The notes under the pieces: model-generated | What the model saw: the letters and a program-made list of their open reading frames with translations, nothing else | The model's database searches: none | What the model was told of the DNA's origin: nothing | Part shown: positions 7,785 to 14,673 of the stretch, in pieces | How the letters are laid out: each line of letters opens with the position of its first letter | Numbering within the stretch: the first letter of the stretch is position 1 | Position numbers and translations under genes: made by a program | Source: a virus | Length of the DNA: 25,247 bases | Reading direction: 5' to 3' (one strand) | Virus record (IMG/VR): IMGVR_UViG_3300045107_000045 | Location: 1 to 25,247 of that record

Positions 7785-8294
7785 TTAGAACGCCTCCCCC
7801 ATTTCGTCTTGCGTCATCAGTGGCCCGCCATGCGCTGAATTATATTCGCGTTCGGTTTCGTCAAGCGATCTTCTGACCACGTTCGGCATGTTTTCGTTGA
7901 TCTCTGCCATCGCGGCATCGACGAGCTTGTGCGCTGCCCATGCGAGACGGATCATTTCGTCCTTGGTCCAGTCGGTAACAGGCTTATCCCAAGGCACGTC
8001 TGTCTCTGCGAGCTTTGACATAATTGATGCGGCTGCACCGGCTTCGTGTGGTTCCGGGTCTCTATTCATGGTTCTGATCGCCTGTTCCACGGACGCTATG
8101 CCGTAGCGCATATAGGCTTCTGCCTTGGCCTTGATCCACGCGAACACGGCGGATGTAACGATGAGTCCGATTTCTGTTTCGGACAGCGTACCGACCATGG
8201 CGCGTGGATTGATGCCATTGTTAATGAGCGAACGCACGGAGGCGATTGCCGCCTCCGTGGCGTCGCGAATGGCCTGATCGTCCTCTTTGGCCAT
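7785..8294 (-). CDS. Hypothetical protein in recombination operon
   Basis: A 169-residue acidic, helical, soluble protein that I cannot assign. It has no signal peptide, membrane segment or clear catalytic motif. The ATG at 8294-8292 directly follows the TAA of the upstream DUF669-like gene with no gap, and the stop lies just before the nuclease's GTG, so the three are translationally coupled. Visible segments are INNGINPRAMVG, FAWIKAKAEAYMRYGIASVEQAI, and a C-terminal NSAHGGPLMTQDEMGEAF. Its place between nuclease and ssDNA-binding-type genes suggests an accessory role in replication or recombination. Confidence 0.85.
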   Translation of the reverse strand: MAKEDDQAIRDATEAAIASVRSLINNGINPRAMVGTLSETEIGLIVTSAVFAWIKAKAEAYMRYGIASVEQAIRTMNRDPEPHEAGAAASIMSKLAETDVPWDKPVTDWTKDEMIRLAWAAHKLVDAAMAEINENMPNVVRRSLDETEREYNSAHGGPLMTQDEMGEAF

Positions 8295-8885
8295 TTATGC
8301 CGCCCAACTTGGCTTGCCGGCAGGCTTGGCGGCTTGCGCAACGGAAGCCGCTGCGGCTCCGATGGTCGTTTGACCGGGCGCCAGAGCTGGTGATGTAACC
8401 TGCTCTACCTTGACCCAATCCTTACGGTCAGGCGTGATGGCGGCCCAAAGCGTGTTCTTGTCCTTGTAGCCGTCCTTGCCCTTCTCGATACCGATCTTGC
8501 CGATGAATCTGATACCGTCGAGGTCTCCCCAATTATTTAGCCTGCGGCCTGCCTTTGCGGCTTCGCTGTCATCGTCCGGTCTGATGCCGCGTGCCGATTC
8601 CACGATAGCGCGGATTTGCGATGCGCTGATCTCAGCCGCTTTCTGATGGCCTTCGGTTGCTCCTTCAACGGTATAAAGCTTCCAGAATTTGCGCTTGGCG
8701 AACGGGCCTTCGACGACCGTAAATTCAGCGTCGATTGCGAGCGACGATCCATCTTTGCTGCGCTTGAGCCACCCGCCCTCGCCAGCCCCGCCAGGACGGA
8801 TTGTCATGTGGCATACGGCAATGGTGTTCTCAGGAATAAGCCCGCCTTCACGCTGCGGTTCGGCATTGTTGAAGTCGATTGTCAT
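8295..8885 (-). CDS. DUF669-like protein, probable phage ssDNA-binding protein
   Basis: A 196-residue protein with the layout of the DUF669 family: IDFNNAEPQREGGLIPENT at the start, a beta-rich core (AVCHMTIRPGGAGEGGWLK, DAEFTVVEGPFAKRKFWKLY), a helical middle (AEISASQIRAIVESARGI), a second beta part (FIGKIGIEKGKDGYKDKN), and a disordered Ala/Pro/Lys tail. Such proteins sit beside Sak4- or Erf-type recombinases and are thought to bind single-stranded DNA. The ATG has AAAGGACC seven bases upstream. A 19-bp stretch covering the first codons (8861-8879) is identical to 7011-7029 at the start of the helicase gene. Confidence 0.8.
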   Translation of the reverse strand: MTIDFNNAEPQREGGLIPENTIAVCHMTIRPGGAGEGGWLKRSKDGSSLAIDAEFTVVEGPFAKRKFWKLYTVEGATEGHQKAAEISASQIRAIVESARGIRPDDDSEAAKAGRRLNNWGDLDGIRFIGKIGIEKGKDGYKDKNTLWAAITPDRKDWVKVEQVTSPALAPGQTTIGAAAASVAQAAKPAGKPSWAA

Positions 8886-8899
8886 CTGTGCTGGTCCTT

Positions 8900-9400
8900 T
8901 CAGGCTGCTTTGGTTGGTTTGCGTCTATTGTTGGCTTGCTCTTTTGGAGTTGCCCAACGACAGTTCCCTGGCTCGTAGTCTCCATCGTTGTTGATACGGT
9001 CTAGCGAATGATTGGCGCTTGGCCGAGGTCCCATGTCGGCAAGGAAGTTTTCGAAGCTGTCCCACCGGGCACAAACTTTTATTCCACGAGCCCCATACAT
9101 GGAGTAGTTGTGAGCATTCGGATTGTTGCAGCGCCAACGCATGTTGACCCAAGTTCGATGCTCTGCCGTAAAACAGCGGCCATGCTTTTTATTCGCAGAA
9201 CCGACAGCGGCGCTTGCTTCGGCAATACGGCACCCACATGACTTAGTGTTGCCACTCCTCAACCAAGCCGCTGCCACTATGGATTGGTTCCCGCAGTTGC
9301 ATTGGCAAAGCCACATAACGTTTCCGATTTTGTCTCGGCCAACTTCTCGAATGACAGTCAGGCGCTCAAATTGTTGACCAACAAGATTATGTTTTCTCAC
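8900..9400 (-). CDS. HNH-type homing endonuclease-like protein
   Basis: A 166-residue protein of a widespread phage type. It begins with an [12 protein letters not shown]-type strand, then a zinc-like WLCQCNCGN and TKSCGCR (Cys at about 32, 34, 36, 54, 56), then the body [27 protein letters not shown] and LADMGPRP, and ends with the HNH-like [21 protein letters not shown] and EQANNRR. Members are usually free-standing homing endonucleases. It uses GTG at 9400, overlapping the stop of the Sak4-like gene (GTGA), and splits the recombinase from its DUF669 partner, which suggests it was inserted into a pre-existing operon. Confidence 0.85.
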   Translation of the reverse strand: MRKHNLVGQQFERLTVIREVGRDKIGNVMWLCQCNCGNQSIVAAAWLRSGNTKSCGCRIAEASAAVGSANKKHGRCFTAEHRTWVNMRWRCNNPNAHNYSMYGARGIKVCARWDSFENFLADMGPRPSANHSLDRINNDGDYEPGNCRWATPKEQANNRRKPTKAA

Positions 9401-10242
9401 GCCGCCTCTCCTTGTGGCAAAGAATGGTCAAGCGATTTGCGCTTCCCTTTACTGACAAGCTTTGCAAGCAACTTGCCAAGGTGCGGCTCTTCGTACATTT
9501 CAAGACGGCCAGACCGGTCTTTCGCTGGGTAATCATGCGGATTTGGCTGAGTACAGATAAACGCCCGGTGCTTTTGTCCGTCGAAATCAACAAAATTGAG
9601 CGTTATGACCTGATCGACGATGCCCGGCAGTTCTTTGCCGGTCTTGCTGCCTTCGATCTGCAATTCCCACGATACGCGGCTGAAATCGTCGGTGTGCTTT
9701 TCGAGAATGCCGACGAAGATCACGTTTTTGCCTCGACAATGCTGGAGTTGCGTCAGCCACGCGATCATTTCACGGCCCATCAATCCGTATGCCGCGCGCG
9801 TGTCTTTCTTGCCTTGCGCTGTTGTGGCCTCTGGTTGCTGTTCGGCCCATTTGAAGCAAAGACGGCCCGCGACCGTGATGGAATCGACGAAGATGGTCTC
9901 GTACTTGTCGAGCGCCGATGGCGATCCCATGGACTCGACCACGGCATCGTAATGGGCTTGCGAATAGCAGGCCGTTGGCGGCAGGGCCGGGTTAGGGCCG
10001 GAAATGTAAGCCGCAATGTGCTGACACTCCTCCCATGTGCGAGGGCGCAACGAATCGACGTTTACGTCCTGCACGGCGAGGTCGCCAGCTTCCAGGTCGA
10101 TAAAGAGCGTTGTCTTTGGATCGAGTGTGCGCAGCAAAGACGTTTTGCCGACGCCCGCCGGTCCGACTATGAGGGCCTTGACGCCCTTGTCCTGTTTCAT
10201 CCGCTCGTCGGCGGAAATGATTTTGATCTTTCTTTCGGTCAC
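9397..10242 (-). CDS. Sak4-like single-strand annealing recombinase (RecA-fold ATPase)
   Basis: A 281-residue RecA-core ATPase without the extra domains of RecA. Walker A is GPAGVGKT at 27-34, Walker B is TIFVDS at about 116-121, and [12 protein letters not shown] follows the first helix. The segments [25 protein letters not shown] and [13 protein letters not shown] fit the phage nucleotide-binding (AAA_24) group that includes Sak4 annealases. It would pair homologous single strands during phage recombination with the DUF669-like protein and the PD-(D/E)XK nuclease encoded downstream. A long plus-strand ORF at 9412-10299 is its antisense shadow. Confidence 0.87.
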   Translation of the reverse strand: MTERKIKIISADERMKQDKGVKALIVGPAGVGKTSLLRTLDPKTTLFIDLEAGDLAVQDVNVDSLRPRTWEECQHIAAYISGPNPALPPTACYSQAHYDAVVESMGSPSALDKYETIFVDSITVAGRLCFKWAEQQPEATTAQGKKDTRAAYGLMGREMIAWLTQLQHCRGKNVIFVGILEKHTDDFSRVSWELQIEGSKTGKELPGIVDQVITLNFVDFDGQKHRAFICTQPNPHDYPAKDRSGRLEMYEEPHLGKLLAKLVSKGKRKSLDHSLPQGEAA

Positions 10243-10259
10243 TTGCTTTGCTCCTTTGC

Positions 10260-10730
10260 TTACGCTGCTTGCTTGCTCAGAATCGTTTCCGCCGCGTAGC
10301 GCGCGATGAGCGCTGCTTCGGCGCGGCCGTGGTCTTTCTTGCGGGCGAAGTGTTCAGGTGTCTTGGCGAACATGCGAAGCGCGAGTTCGCGGGCGCATTC
10401 TTTGTCTGCGGTCAAGTTGAAGTGCCGTTTCCACTTGGCAGGCGTCACGAAATGCAGCGGGATGCCTGCCGCCTGGACAACACCGATTACGGTCCCGAAC
10501 GAACGGCCAAATTTGAATGTGCTTGATACGCCCTGCTTTGGCATTGCGGATACAAGTTCGATCACGGCCACGTCAGGATTCATTTGCTTGATGCGGTCAA
10601 ACAATGTGGCCGCCGCAATCTGGTCGTATACGGTCGGAACGTCCTCTGCGAGGACGCGATCCGGCACGTCTGGAAAATAGAAGGCGATGGCGCCGCTAAT
10701 GCCGGGGTCAATGCCAAGGATGCATTTCAC
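10260..10730 (-). CDS. RuvC-like Holliday junction resolvase
   Basis: A 156-residue RNase H-fold resolvase that would cut branched recombination or packaging intermediates. The start chosen is GTG at 10730, which gives (V/M)KCILGIDPGISGA with the first acidic residue D8. It has GAGGGG eight bases upstream and overlaps the stop of the preceding small gene (GTGA). Further catalytic acids are E58 in VAVIELV and D133/E138 in KKDHGRAEAALIA, the usual RuvC-like spacing. The longer reading to 10901 only adds a basic, unstructured extension that overlaps two upstream genes. It is part of the early leftward operon. Confidence 0.87.
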   Translation of the reverse strand: MKCILGIDPGISGAIAFYFPDVPDRVLAEDVPTVYDQIAAATLFDRIKQMNPDVAVIELVSAMPKQGVSSTFKFGRSFGTVIGVVQAAGIPLHFVTPAKWKRHFNLTADKECARELALRMFAKTPEHFARKKDHGRAEAALIARYAAETILSKQAA

Positions 10731-10873
10731 GGTTCGCGCCCCTCTTGATTGCATTCGCAGGCCCACATGATCGCGGAATAGTCGGAGGCGAGCACGCCGG
10801 GAATCCAGCCGGCCGCGATGTAGCGTTCGATATCGCGCCACGTCACATAGCGATACGTGCCAGTGCGTATCAT
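10727..10873 (-). CDS. Small hypothetical protein between GcrA-like and resolvase genes
   Basis: A 48-residue protein beginning MIRTGTYRYVTWRDIERYIA and ending CECNQEGREP. Support comes from overlaps at both ends: its ATG shares ATGA with the stop of the GcrA-like gene and its TGA shares GTGA with the resolvase start. The pattern RDIERYIAAGWIPG is typical of short phage proteins, but no function is known. Confidence 0.75.
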   Translation of the reverse strand: MIRTGTYRYVTWRDIERYIAAGWIPGVLASDYSAIMWACECNQEGREP

Positions 10874-11493
10874 CGCGGCCTCGGCGCCCGTTCGTGGGCA
10901 TCGGCGGGGCGGTAGTTGATGAAAGCGCAAGCCTCGCAATACGGTAGCGTGCCGAATACGGGCTGACCGCAATACGTCATCGCGCGCGGATCGTCGCACA
11001 TCGGATTGGGGTTGCGGCAAGTCTTGGACGTGAGTGCGAAAATATCGATTCCGAGAAACTCTGCCGGCAATGGCCGCGGCTTCAGCGGCTTGGCCTTTTT
11101 CATTTTTGGCGGCACGTCGAAAGGCAGCTTGAGTTTCTTGGGCTCGCCTTTGCGGCGTAATCCGGTCGTGCGCTTGATGCCGGTCATGCGTGTTTTCAGG
11201 ACACCGGCCCGAAACAGAATGCCACATGCGGCGTTGCGCGTTATGCCGAGTTTGCACCCGATTTGCGTGTAGGATGCGCCCGACTTGTAAAGATCGATCA
11301 CGCGCGCCTTGAAATCATCTGTCCACTTGTTGGCGCGCGGCTGTTTGCGTACCGGGATGCCAAGGCGGCGTCGCGCAGCTTCAACGCCTTTTGCGGTCAT
11401 GCCCACATCGCGCGCAATGTCCGCAATAGAGACACCTGCGGTGTAGGCCTCAATAATGCGAAGATCGCGCGGTCTGAATGCGTTAGCGTTCAT
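10870..11493 (-). CDS. GcrA-family regulator with extra N-terminal HTH
   Basis: A 207-residue DNA-binding protein related to GcrA, the alphaproteobacterial cell-cycle regulator that works with sigma70 at promoters carrying CcrM-methylated GANTC. Residues 57-98 (WTDDFKARVIDLYKSGASY, GITRNAACGILFRAGV) match the GcrA helix-turn-helix, and the C-terminus (TYCGQPVFGTLPYCEACAFI, about 173-192) matches the Cys-rich GcrA end. A second HTH-like region, IADIARDVGMTAKGVEAARRRLG at 23-45, lies upstream of it, which the host protein normally lacks. The ATG at 11493 overlaps the upstream stop (ATGA). Roles could include hijacking host cell-cycle promoters or timing phage transcription. Confidence 0.82.
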   Translation of the reverse strand: MNANAFRPRDLRIIEAYTAGVSIADIARDVGMTAKGVEAARRRLGIPVRKQPRANKWTDDFKARVIDLYKSGASYTQIGCKLGITRNAACGILFRAGVLKTRMTGIKRTTGLRRKGEPKKLKLPFDVPPKMKKAKPLKPRPLPAEFLGIDIFALTSKTCRNPNPMCDDPRAMTYCGQPVFGTLPYCEACAFINYRPADAHERAPRPR

Positions 11494-11834
11494 GGCGTTT
11501 CCTCTCCCACCACAGCCTGAGCCTTAACCACAACAGCGTTAGAAGCCCCGGCGATTGCTTTTGTGATTTCAAGTTCGTGCTCCAGGCGCCGCATTTGCCG
11601 CTCGCATTCGGCCTGATATGCGGCCTGCAAGCGCATGTAGATTGAAACGGCGATGTCTTGGGGTTTGCGATAACGCAATGACCAGAACGTATGAGCCGAG
11701 ATGCCATAACGTGCCTCAAGGCGCCGCCATGCGTTAGGCTGGTCGCCCGGCCCTCTGGTCTCGGAGCGGGTCAGCTCCTTTGCCCATTCGGCCGCTTGGT
11801 CAACGTAAGTCATCGGCAAAACCTTTTTGCTCAT
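11490..11834 (-). CDS. Small HTH-like phage protein
   Basis: A 114-residue helical protein. The part ARYGISAHTFWSLRYRKP looks like a DNA-binding helix pair, followed by a long helix rich in R/E (RLQAAYQAECERQMRRLEHELEITKA). The start at 11834 is preferred because GAGG lies eight bases upstream; another ATG at 11870 would add 12 residues and has a weaker site. It overlaps the GcrA-like start (ATGA). Similar proteins are common in rhizobial prophages; the function is unknown. It follows the leftward early promoter region after a gap with two strong hairpins. Confidence 0.75.
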   Translation of the reverse strand: MSKKVLPMTYVDQAAEWAKELTRSETRGPGDQPNAWRRLEARYGISAHTFWSLRYRKPQDIAVSIYMRLQAAYQAECERQMRRLEHELEITKAIAGASNAVVVKAQAVVGEETP

Positions 11835-11923
11835 TTGCAAACCCTCATGTGCGATTGGATCAACCGACATGAAGGCACTTCCAACACAGCTACAAAGACG
11901 CCTTCTTCGCCGTTGGCGCGGCG

Positions 11924-11941
11924 AACTCGTTACGAGTTTTT
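11924..11941 (+). terminator. Weak plus-strand terminator-like hairpin
   Basis: AACTCG-TTA-CGAGTT (11924-11938) is a 6-bp stem with a 3-base loop followed by three more T residues. It would act on rightward transcripts, which are not expected here, so it may be incidental. Confidence 0.3.
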
Positions 11942-11983
11942 GGAATTGGCTGGTTCATCGCGATGCCCCGCGCGATGAAAGAG

Positions 11984-12019
11984 GCCGGGCGGACAATGGG
12001 AGAATGTTGTCCGCCCGGC
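11984..12019. other. Strong 13-bp perfect hairpin in the early leftward leader region
   Basis: GCCGGGCGGACAA (11984-11996) and TTGTCCGCCCGGC (12007-12019) form a perfect 13-bp stem with a 10-base loop. No clear U-tract follows on either strand; the minus strand continues CTCTTTC. It lies between the Cro-like gene and the rest of the leftward operon, where lambda has tR1, so a conditional terminator or protein-binding RNA hairpin is possible. Confidence 0.65.
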
Positions 12020-12056
12020 TCAATTGCGCGTGCCAAAGGGGGGGGACGCACGCGCA

Positions 12057-12081
12057 CCGCTCGGGTCGAACATGCGAGCGG
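12057..12081. other. 7-bp inverted repeat
   Basis: CCGCTCG (12057-12063) and CGAGCGG (12075-12081) pair perfectly around an 11-base loop. It lies just before the small plus-strand membrane ORF and 38 bases from the larger hairpin. Its function is unknown. Confidence 0.4.
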
Positions 12082-12089
12082 GTAACTGA

Positions 12090-12215
12090 ATGAAATGGAT
12101 TATTGCGATTGCCGCCGTATTGCTGGTCGCGGCTGTGATCTACTTCGCGCCACGTTGTCAGCCGGGAGACGACGCGATCCGAATCGGCGGGGTAATCGTG
12201 GCGGGGTGCAAGTGA
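12090..12215 (+). CDS. Small single-span membrane protein on the opposite strand
   Basis: A 41-residue ORF: MKWIIAIAAVLLVAAVIYFA forms one membrane segment, followed by PRCQPGDDAIRIGG and VIVAGCK. The hydrophobic N-terminus and the two cysteines make it look like a genuine small phage membrane protein, and short proteins ending in a similar DAIR..G....GC pattern occur in related phages as I remember them. It is convergent with the Cro-like gene and antisense within the leftward operon. The ribosome binding site is weak (GGGT). It might be expressed from the prophage. Confidence 0.45.
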   Translation: MKWIIAIAAVLLVAAVIYFAPRCQPGDDAIRIGGVIVAGCK

Positions 12216-12223
12216 GCGTTGCG

Positions 12224-12475
12224 TCATGCCGCGCTCTCCTGTTCGGATTGCGCGGGCTCGACCATGCCCCAGAGCGAGGCGGGAGCCGTCTTGCCTCTGG
12301 CGGCAAGGGCTCTTGTCAGCGTGACATATGTATTGGGTGGGAAGCGGCCGGATGCGTGCCAGTTATGAACCGCAGCATATTTACGGCCGGTCATTTCGGC
12401 CACCGCATGAATGCCGCCGAGCGCGTCAATCACTTCGGTCGCGGCGTTATCTGGAATTGATCGGGGTCTCGCCAT
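12224..12475 (-). CDS. Cro/YdaS-like helix-turn-helix regulator
   Basis: An 83-residue DNA-binding protein. Residues 16-57 (EVIDALGGIHAVAEMTGRK, AAVHNWHASGRFPPNTYVTL) give the helix-turn-helix of Cro/YdaS-like proteins: an ALGG entry, the turn at MTGRK, and a recognition helix with VHNWHASG. The C-terminus (APASLWGM) is also typical of the group. It is divergent from the CI-like gene with an operator-filled gap, so it should act as the Cro of this switch and be the first gene of the leftward early operon. GAGGGG lies only 4 bases before the ATG. Confidence 0.85.
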   Translation of the reverse strand: MARPRSIPDNAATEVIDALGGIHAVAEMTGRKYAAVHNWHASGRFPPNTYVTLTRALAARGKTAPASLWGMVEPAQSEQESAA

Positions 12476-12481
12476 GACCCC

Positions 12482-12560
12482 TCTATAATCTAACGTGGCT
12501 AGATAATCAAGACCCTAAAATGCTTAGGTTGAGCGAATATCTAACGAAATGCGATATTCG
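12482..12560. promoter_or_regulatory. Operator/promoter region between Cro-like and CI-like genes
   Basis: Three palindromes fill the gap: ATAATCTA-N7-TAGATAAT (12485-12507), CCTAA-N5-TTAGG (12514-12528) and CGAATATC-N11-GATATTCG (12534-12560, perfect 8-bp arms). The leftward strand reads TTGATT (12510-12505), 17 bases, TATAGA (12487-12482), a possible promoter for the Cro-like gene, although its expected start is almost at the ATG. Rightward, TTGAGC (12529-12534) and GATATT (12553-12558) with an 18-base spacer could drive the repressor. ATCTAAC occurs at 12488 and 12539 and again at 13113. Confidence 0.7.
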
Positions 12561-12565
12561 TAACG

Positions 12566-12862
12566 ATGGGACGCCCGATAGAAAAAGTGGGACCGCCAGG
12601 GTCACAAGCCGAGCGAATGCGGATACTGCGGGAGGCTATGGGTTATCAGACCCAAGCCGCCTTTGCTAAACGGTATGGCCTCGATCCGAAACGGTGGAAC
12701 CACTACGAAACGGGCCGGATCGAGGTGCCGCTTAATGTTGCCCGGATGCTGGCGCGTCAGATACCGGGCCTATCGCCCGGCTGGATCACGGACGCCGCAA
12801 CGGGCGATCTGTCGTTAGAAATGGCCCGTAAGTTGGGCGTCCTGCCTCCCGGCGCGTCCTGA
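12566..12862 (+). CDS. CI-like XRE-family repressor
   Basis: A 98-residue XRE-type repressor candidate. Residues 15-62 form the helix-turn-helix: RMRILREAMGYQTQAAFAKR, then YGLDPKRWNHYETGRIEVP with the conserved YE.GR recognition pattern. The C-terminal helix (VARMLARQIPGLSPGWITDA) fits the family; there is no LexA-like protease domain, so induction would not be by self-cleavage. No ribosome binding site precedes the ATG, and the best promoter would start about 2 bases before it, so a leaderless message is likely, as for lambda cI made from PRM. The gene is flanked by operator blocks at 12482-12560 and 13111-13166. Confidence 0.85.
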   Translation: MGRPIEKVGPPGSQAERMRILREAMGYQTQAAFAKRYGLDPKRWNHYETGRIEVPLNVARMLARQIPGLSPGWITDAATGDLSLEMARKLGVLPPGAS

Positions 12863-12987
12863 GACAGGAACGTGTCAATCAGTTCACGGGCATAAGCCAG
12901 AACAATCCGGGCGTCCGCCACGTCTGCCGGGAGCTGGGCGACTAGCTCAACCGCATGTCGGCGTAGCTGACCGTCATTCGCGCGCAT
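12757..12987 (-). CDS. Possible small protein antisense to the repressor 3' end
   Basis: A 76-residue ORF convergent with the repressor and overlapping its last 106 bases. The N-terminal half (QLRRHAVELVAQLPADVADA, ARELIDTFLS) has the look of small rhizobial proteins in which a helical segment is followed by QLP.D..DA and an A..L...FL end; the C-terminal part, which lies antisense to the repressor, is low quality (PGGRTPNLRAI). A G-rich AGTGAGG stretch lies upstream of the ATG. If real, it may have ended earlier before the overlap arose. Confidence 0.4.
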   Translation of the reverse strand: MRANDGQLRRHAVELVAQLPADVADARIVLAYARELIDTFLSQDAPGGRTPNLRAISNDRSPVAASVIQPGDRPGI

Positions 12988-13110
12988 TCCCTCGCCCCCC
13001 TCACTGTGATTTCTATCCTAACGCTAGCATTTTAATCCTATCGTGTCACGCTCTTTATTATGGCGAAATTTTTGCGGCCGTGGCGGGGGGTGCGGCATCC
13101 TGCCGCACCA

Positions 13111-13166
13111 TTATCTAACAAGATAAGAAAATATGGCTTGATTATCTAAAGCATTTAGATTAGTGT
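13111..13166 (+). promoter_or_regulatory. Second operator and rightward early promoter
   Basis: Two palindromes are present: TTATCT-AACA-AGATAA (13111-13126) and ATCTAAA-GCA-TTTAGAT (13144-13160). TTGATT (13138-13143) with TAGTGT 17 bases on (13161-13166) is a possible promoter overlapping the second palindrome. The string TTGATTATCTA-N7-TAGATTA at 13138-13162 matches the leftward promoter (12510-12486, minus strand) with identical spacing. It should control the rightward operon starting at 13194. Confidence 0.7.
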
Positions 13167-13193
13167 CTCCCCATCGAGCACGGGAGACGACAG

Positions 13194-13385
13194 ATGACCA
13201 ATTACGAAACAGTGTGCATCACTCGCTGCGGCTTCAACTTCCTGCATAGCGAAGGCGTTGACCTCGCCGCCCGTGTTGTTCGGCATCGTTATGAAAAGCG
13301 CGAGGACGGCAGCACCTTCCAATCTCTGCAAGACCAGCGTGATGCGCAGGTTCTGTTTATCCCCCGTTTTGGGGTGTGGGGGTGA
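13194..13385 (+). CDS. Small hypothetical protein, first gene of the rightward early operon
   Basis: A 63-residue protein starting MTNYETVCITRCGFNFLH. It has alternating hydrophobic residues and a charged middle (VVRHRYEKREDGSTF), with no membrane segment. GGGAGA lies eight bases before the ATG. As the first gene behind the rightward early promoter, it is placed where lambda has N, but no arginine-rich N-like motif is evident. The function is unknown. Confidence 0.7.
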   Translation: MTNYETVCITRCGFNFLHSEGVDLAARVVRHRYEKREDGSTFQSLQDQRDAQVLFIPRFGVWG

Positions 13386-13404
13386 TGCTGCACCGCAGGG
13401 GTGA

Positions 13405-13440
13405 ACGCTAGCAACCCTGCAACGCCGGCCGGGGCGTTCG
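13405..13440. other. Two short hairpins in the gap before the Ala-repeat gene
   Basis: In the gap between the first two rightward genes, GCAGGG (near 13395) can pair with CCCTGC (near 13415), and AACGCC-GGCCGG-GGCGTT (about 13421-13438) forms a 6-bp stem with a self-complementary loop. No T-run follows. They may act in RNA processing or be chance GC-rich pairing. Confidence 0.3.
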
Positions 13441-13499
13441 TCAAAATACCGGCCGCCTAACCGCCACAGGAACACAAAGCCGAGCACGGGAGACGACAG

Positions 13500-14278
<779 letters not shown>

Positions 14279-14282
<4 letters not shown>

Positions 14283-14473
14283 CCGCCCCCGACAACTTCG
14301 CCAAGTTCTCCCCACGCGAATTGCGCGAATTGAAGCCACGCCTTTCATTCAATTGGCGATGCCCGGAATGCAAATGCGAATGGGTGGGCGGCGTCACAAC
14401 TGCCTATCACTGCGGAGTGTACGCGGTCGAAATCGACTATGAAATCGACGACGACGAACAGGAGGACAACTAG
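14279..14473 (+). CDS. Small Cys-containing acidic-tail protein
   Basis: A 64-residue protein. The start at 14279 is chosen because ACGGAGG lies just upstream and the ATG overlaps the previous stop (ATGA); the longer reading from 14249 would run inside the preceding gene. It contains FNWRCPECKCEWVGG and AYHCGVYAVE, a half zinc-ribbon with CPEC, C and HC, and ends in an acidic EIDDDEQEDN tail. Small zinc-binding proteins of this type are frequent in phage early regions; the target is unknown. Confidence 0.8.
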
Positions 14474-14542
14474 ATGGACTCTATCATCGGGGCCATTGGC
14501 TTCCTGCTCGTATGCTCAATCCTCGCATGGGGGATGTTCTGA
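14474..14542 (+). CDS. 22-residue membrane microprotein
   Basis: The ORF starts at the base after the previous TAG and encodes MDSIIGAIGFLLVCSILAWG plus MF, a single hydrophobic helix. AGGAGG lies eight bases before the ATG, one of the best ribosome binding sites in the window. Its stop overlaps the next start (TGATG). It is too short for standard gene callers, but the signals argue that it is translated. Confidence 0.65.
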   Translation: MDSIIGAIGFLLVCSILAWGMF

Positions 14543-14673
14543 TGACCCTTTCAGAGATTTACGAGCGCGTGCTGGCGCAATGCCTTGACGCCGGGATCGG
14601 CTACGACGAGGCGCACAAGATCGCGACGGACATCGCAGAGCAGATCGCACGTATCAAGCAGGAGGCCGCGTGA
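14542..14673 (+). CDS. Small hypothetical helical protein
   Basis: A 43-residue protein: MTLSEIYERVLAQCLDAGIG continuing into YDEAHKIATDIAEQIARIKQ. It is helical with no membrane segment. TGATG overlaps on both sides (14540-14544 and 14671-14675) show that it is part of a coupled chain of genes. Its function is unknown. Confidence 0.7.
   Translation: MTLSEIYERVLAQCLDAGIGYDEAHKIATDIAEQIARIKQEAA

Noticed and set aside
9412-10299. 295-codon plus-strand ORF
   Set aside because: Antisense to the Sak4-like gene, which has clear Walker motifs; the plus-strand product has no recognisable features.
10727-11257. Long 176-codon version of the small gene before the resolvase
   Set aside because: The upstream part lies out of frame over the GcrA-like gene; the ATG at 10873 has exact ATGA coupling.
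11955-12227. 90-codon minus-strand ORF in the gap below the Cro-like gene
   Set aside because: Runs through both hairpins, low-quality composition, and no ribosome binding site.
12484-12489. Perfect TATAAT on the plus strand as a -10 box for the repressor
   Set aside because: No -35-like box at 16-18 bases upstream; it lies within the operator arm, though it could still be used with an activator.
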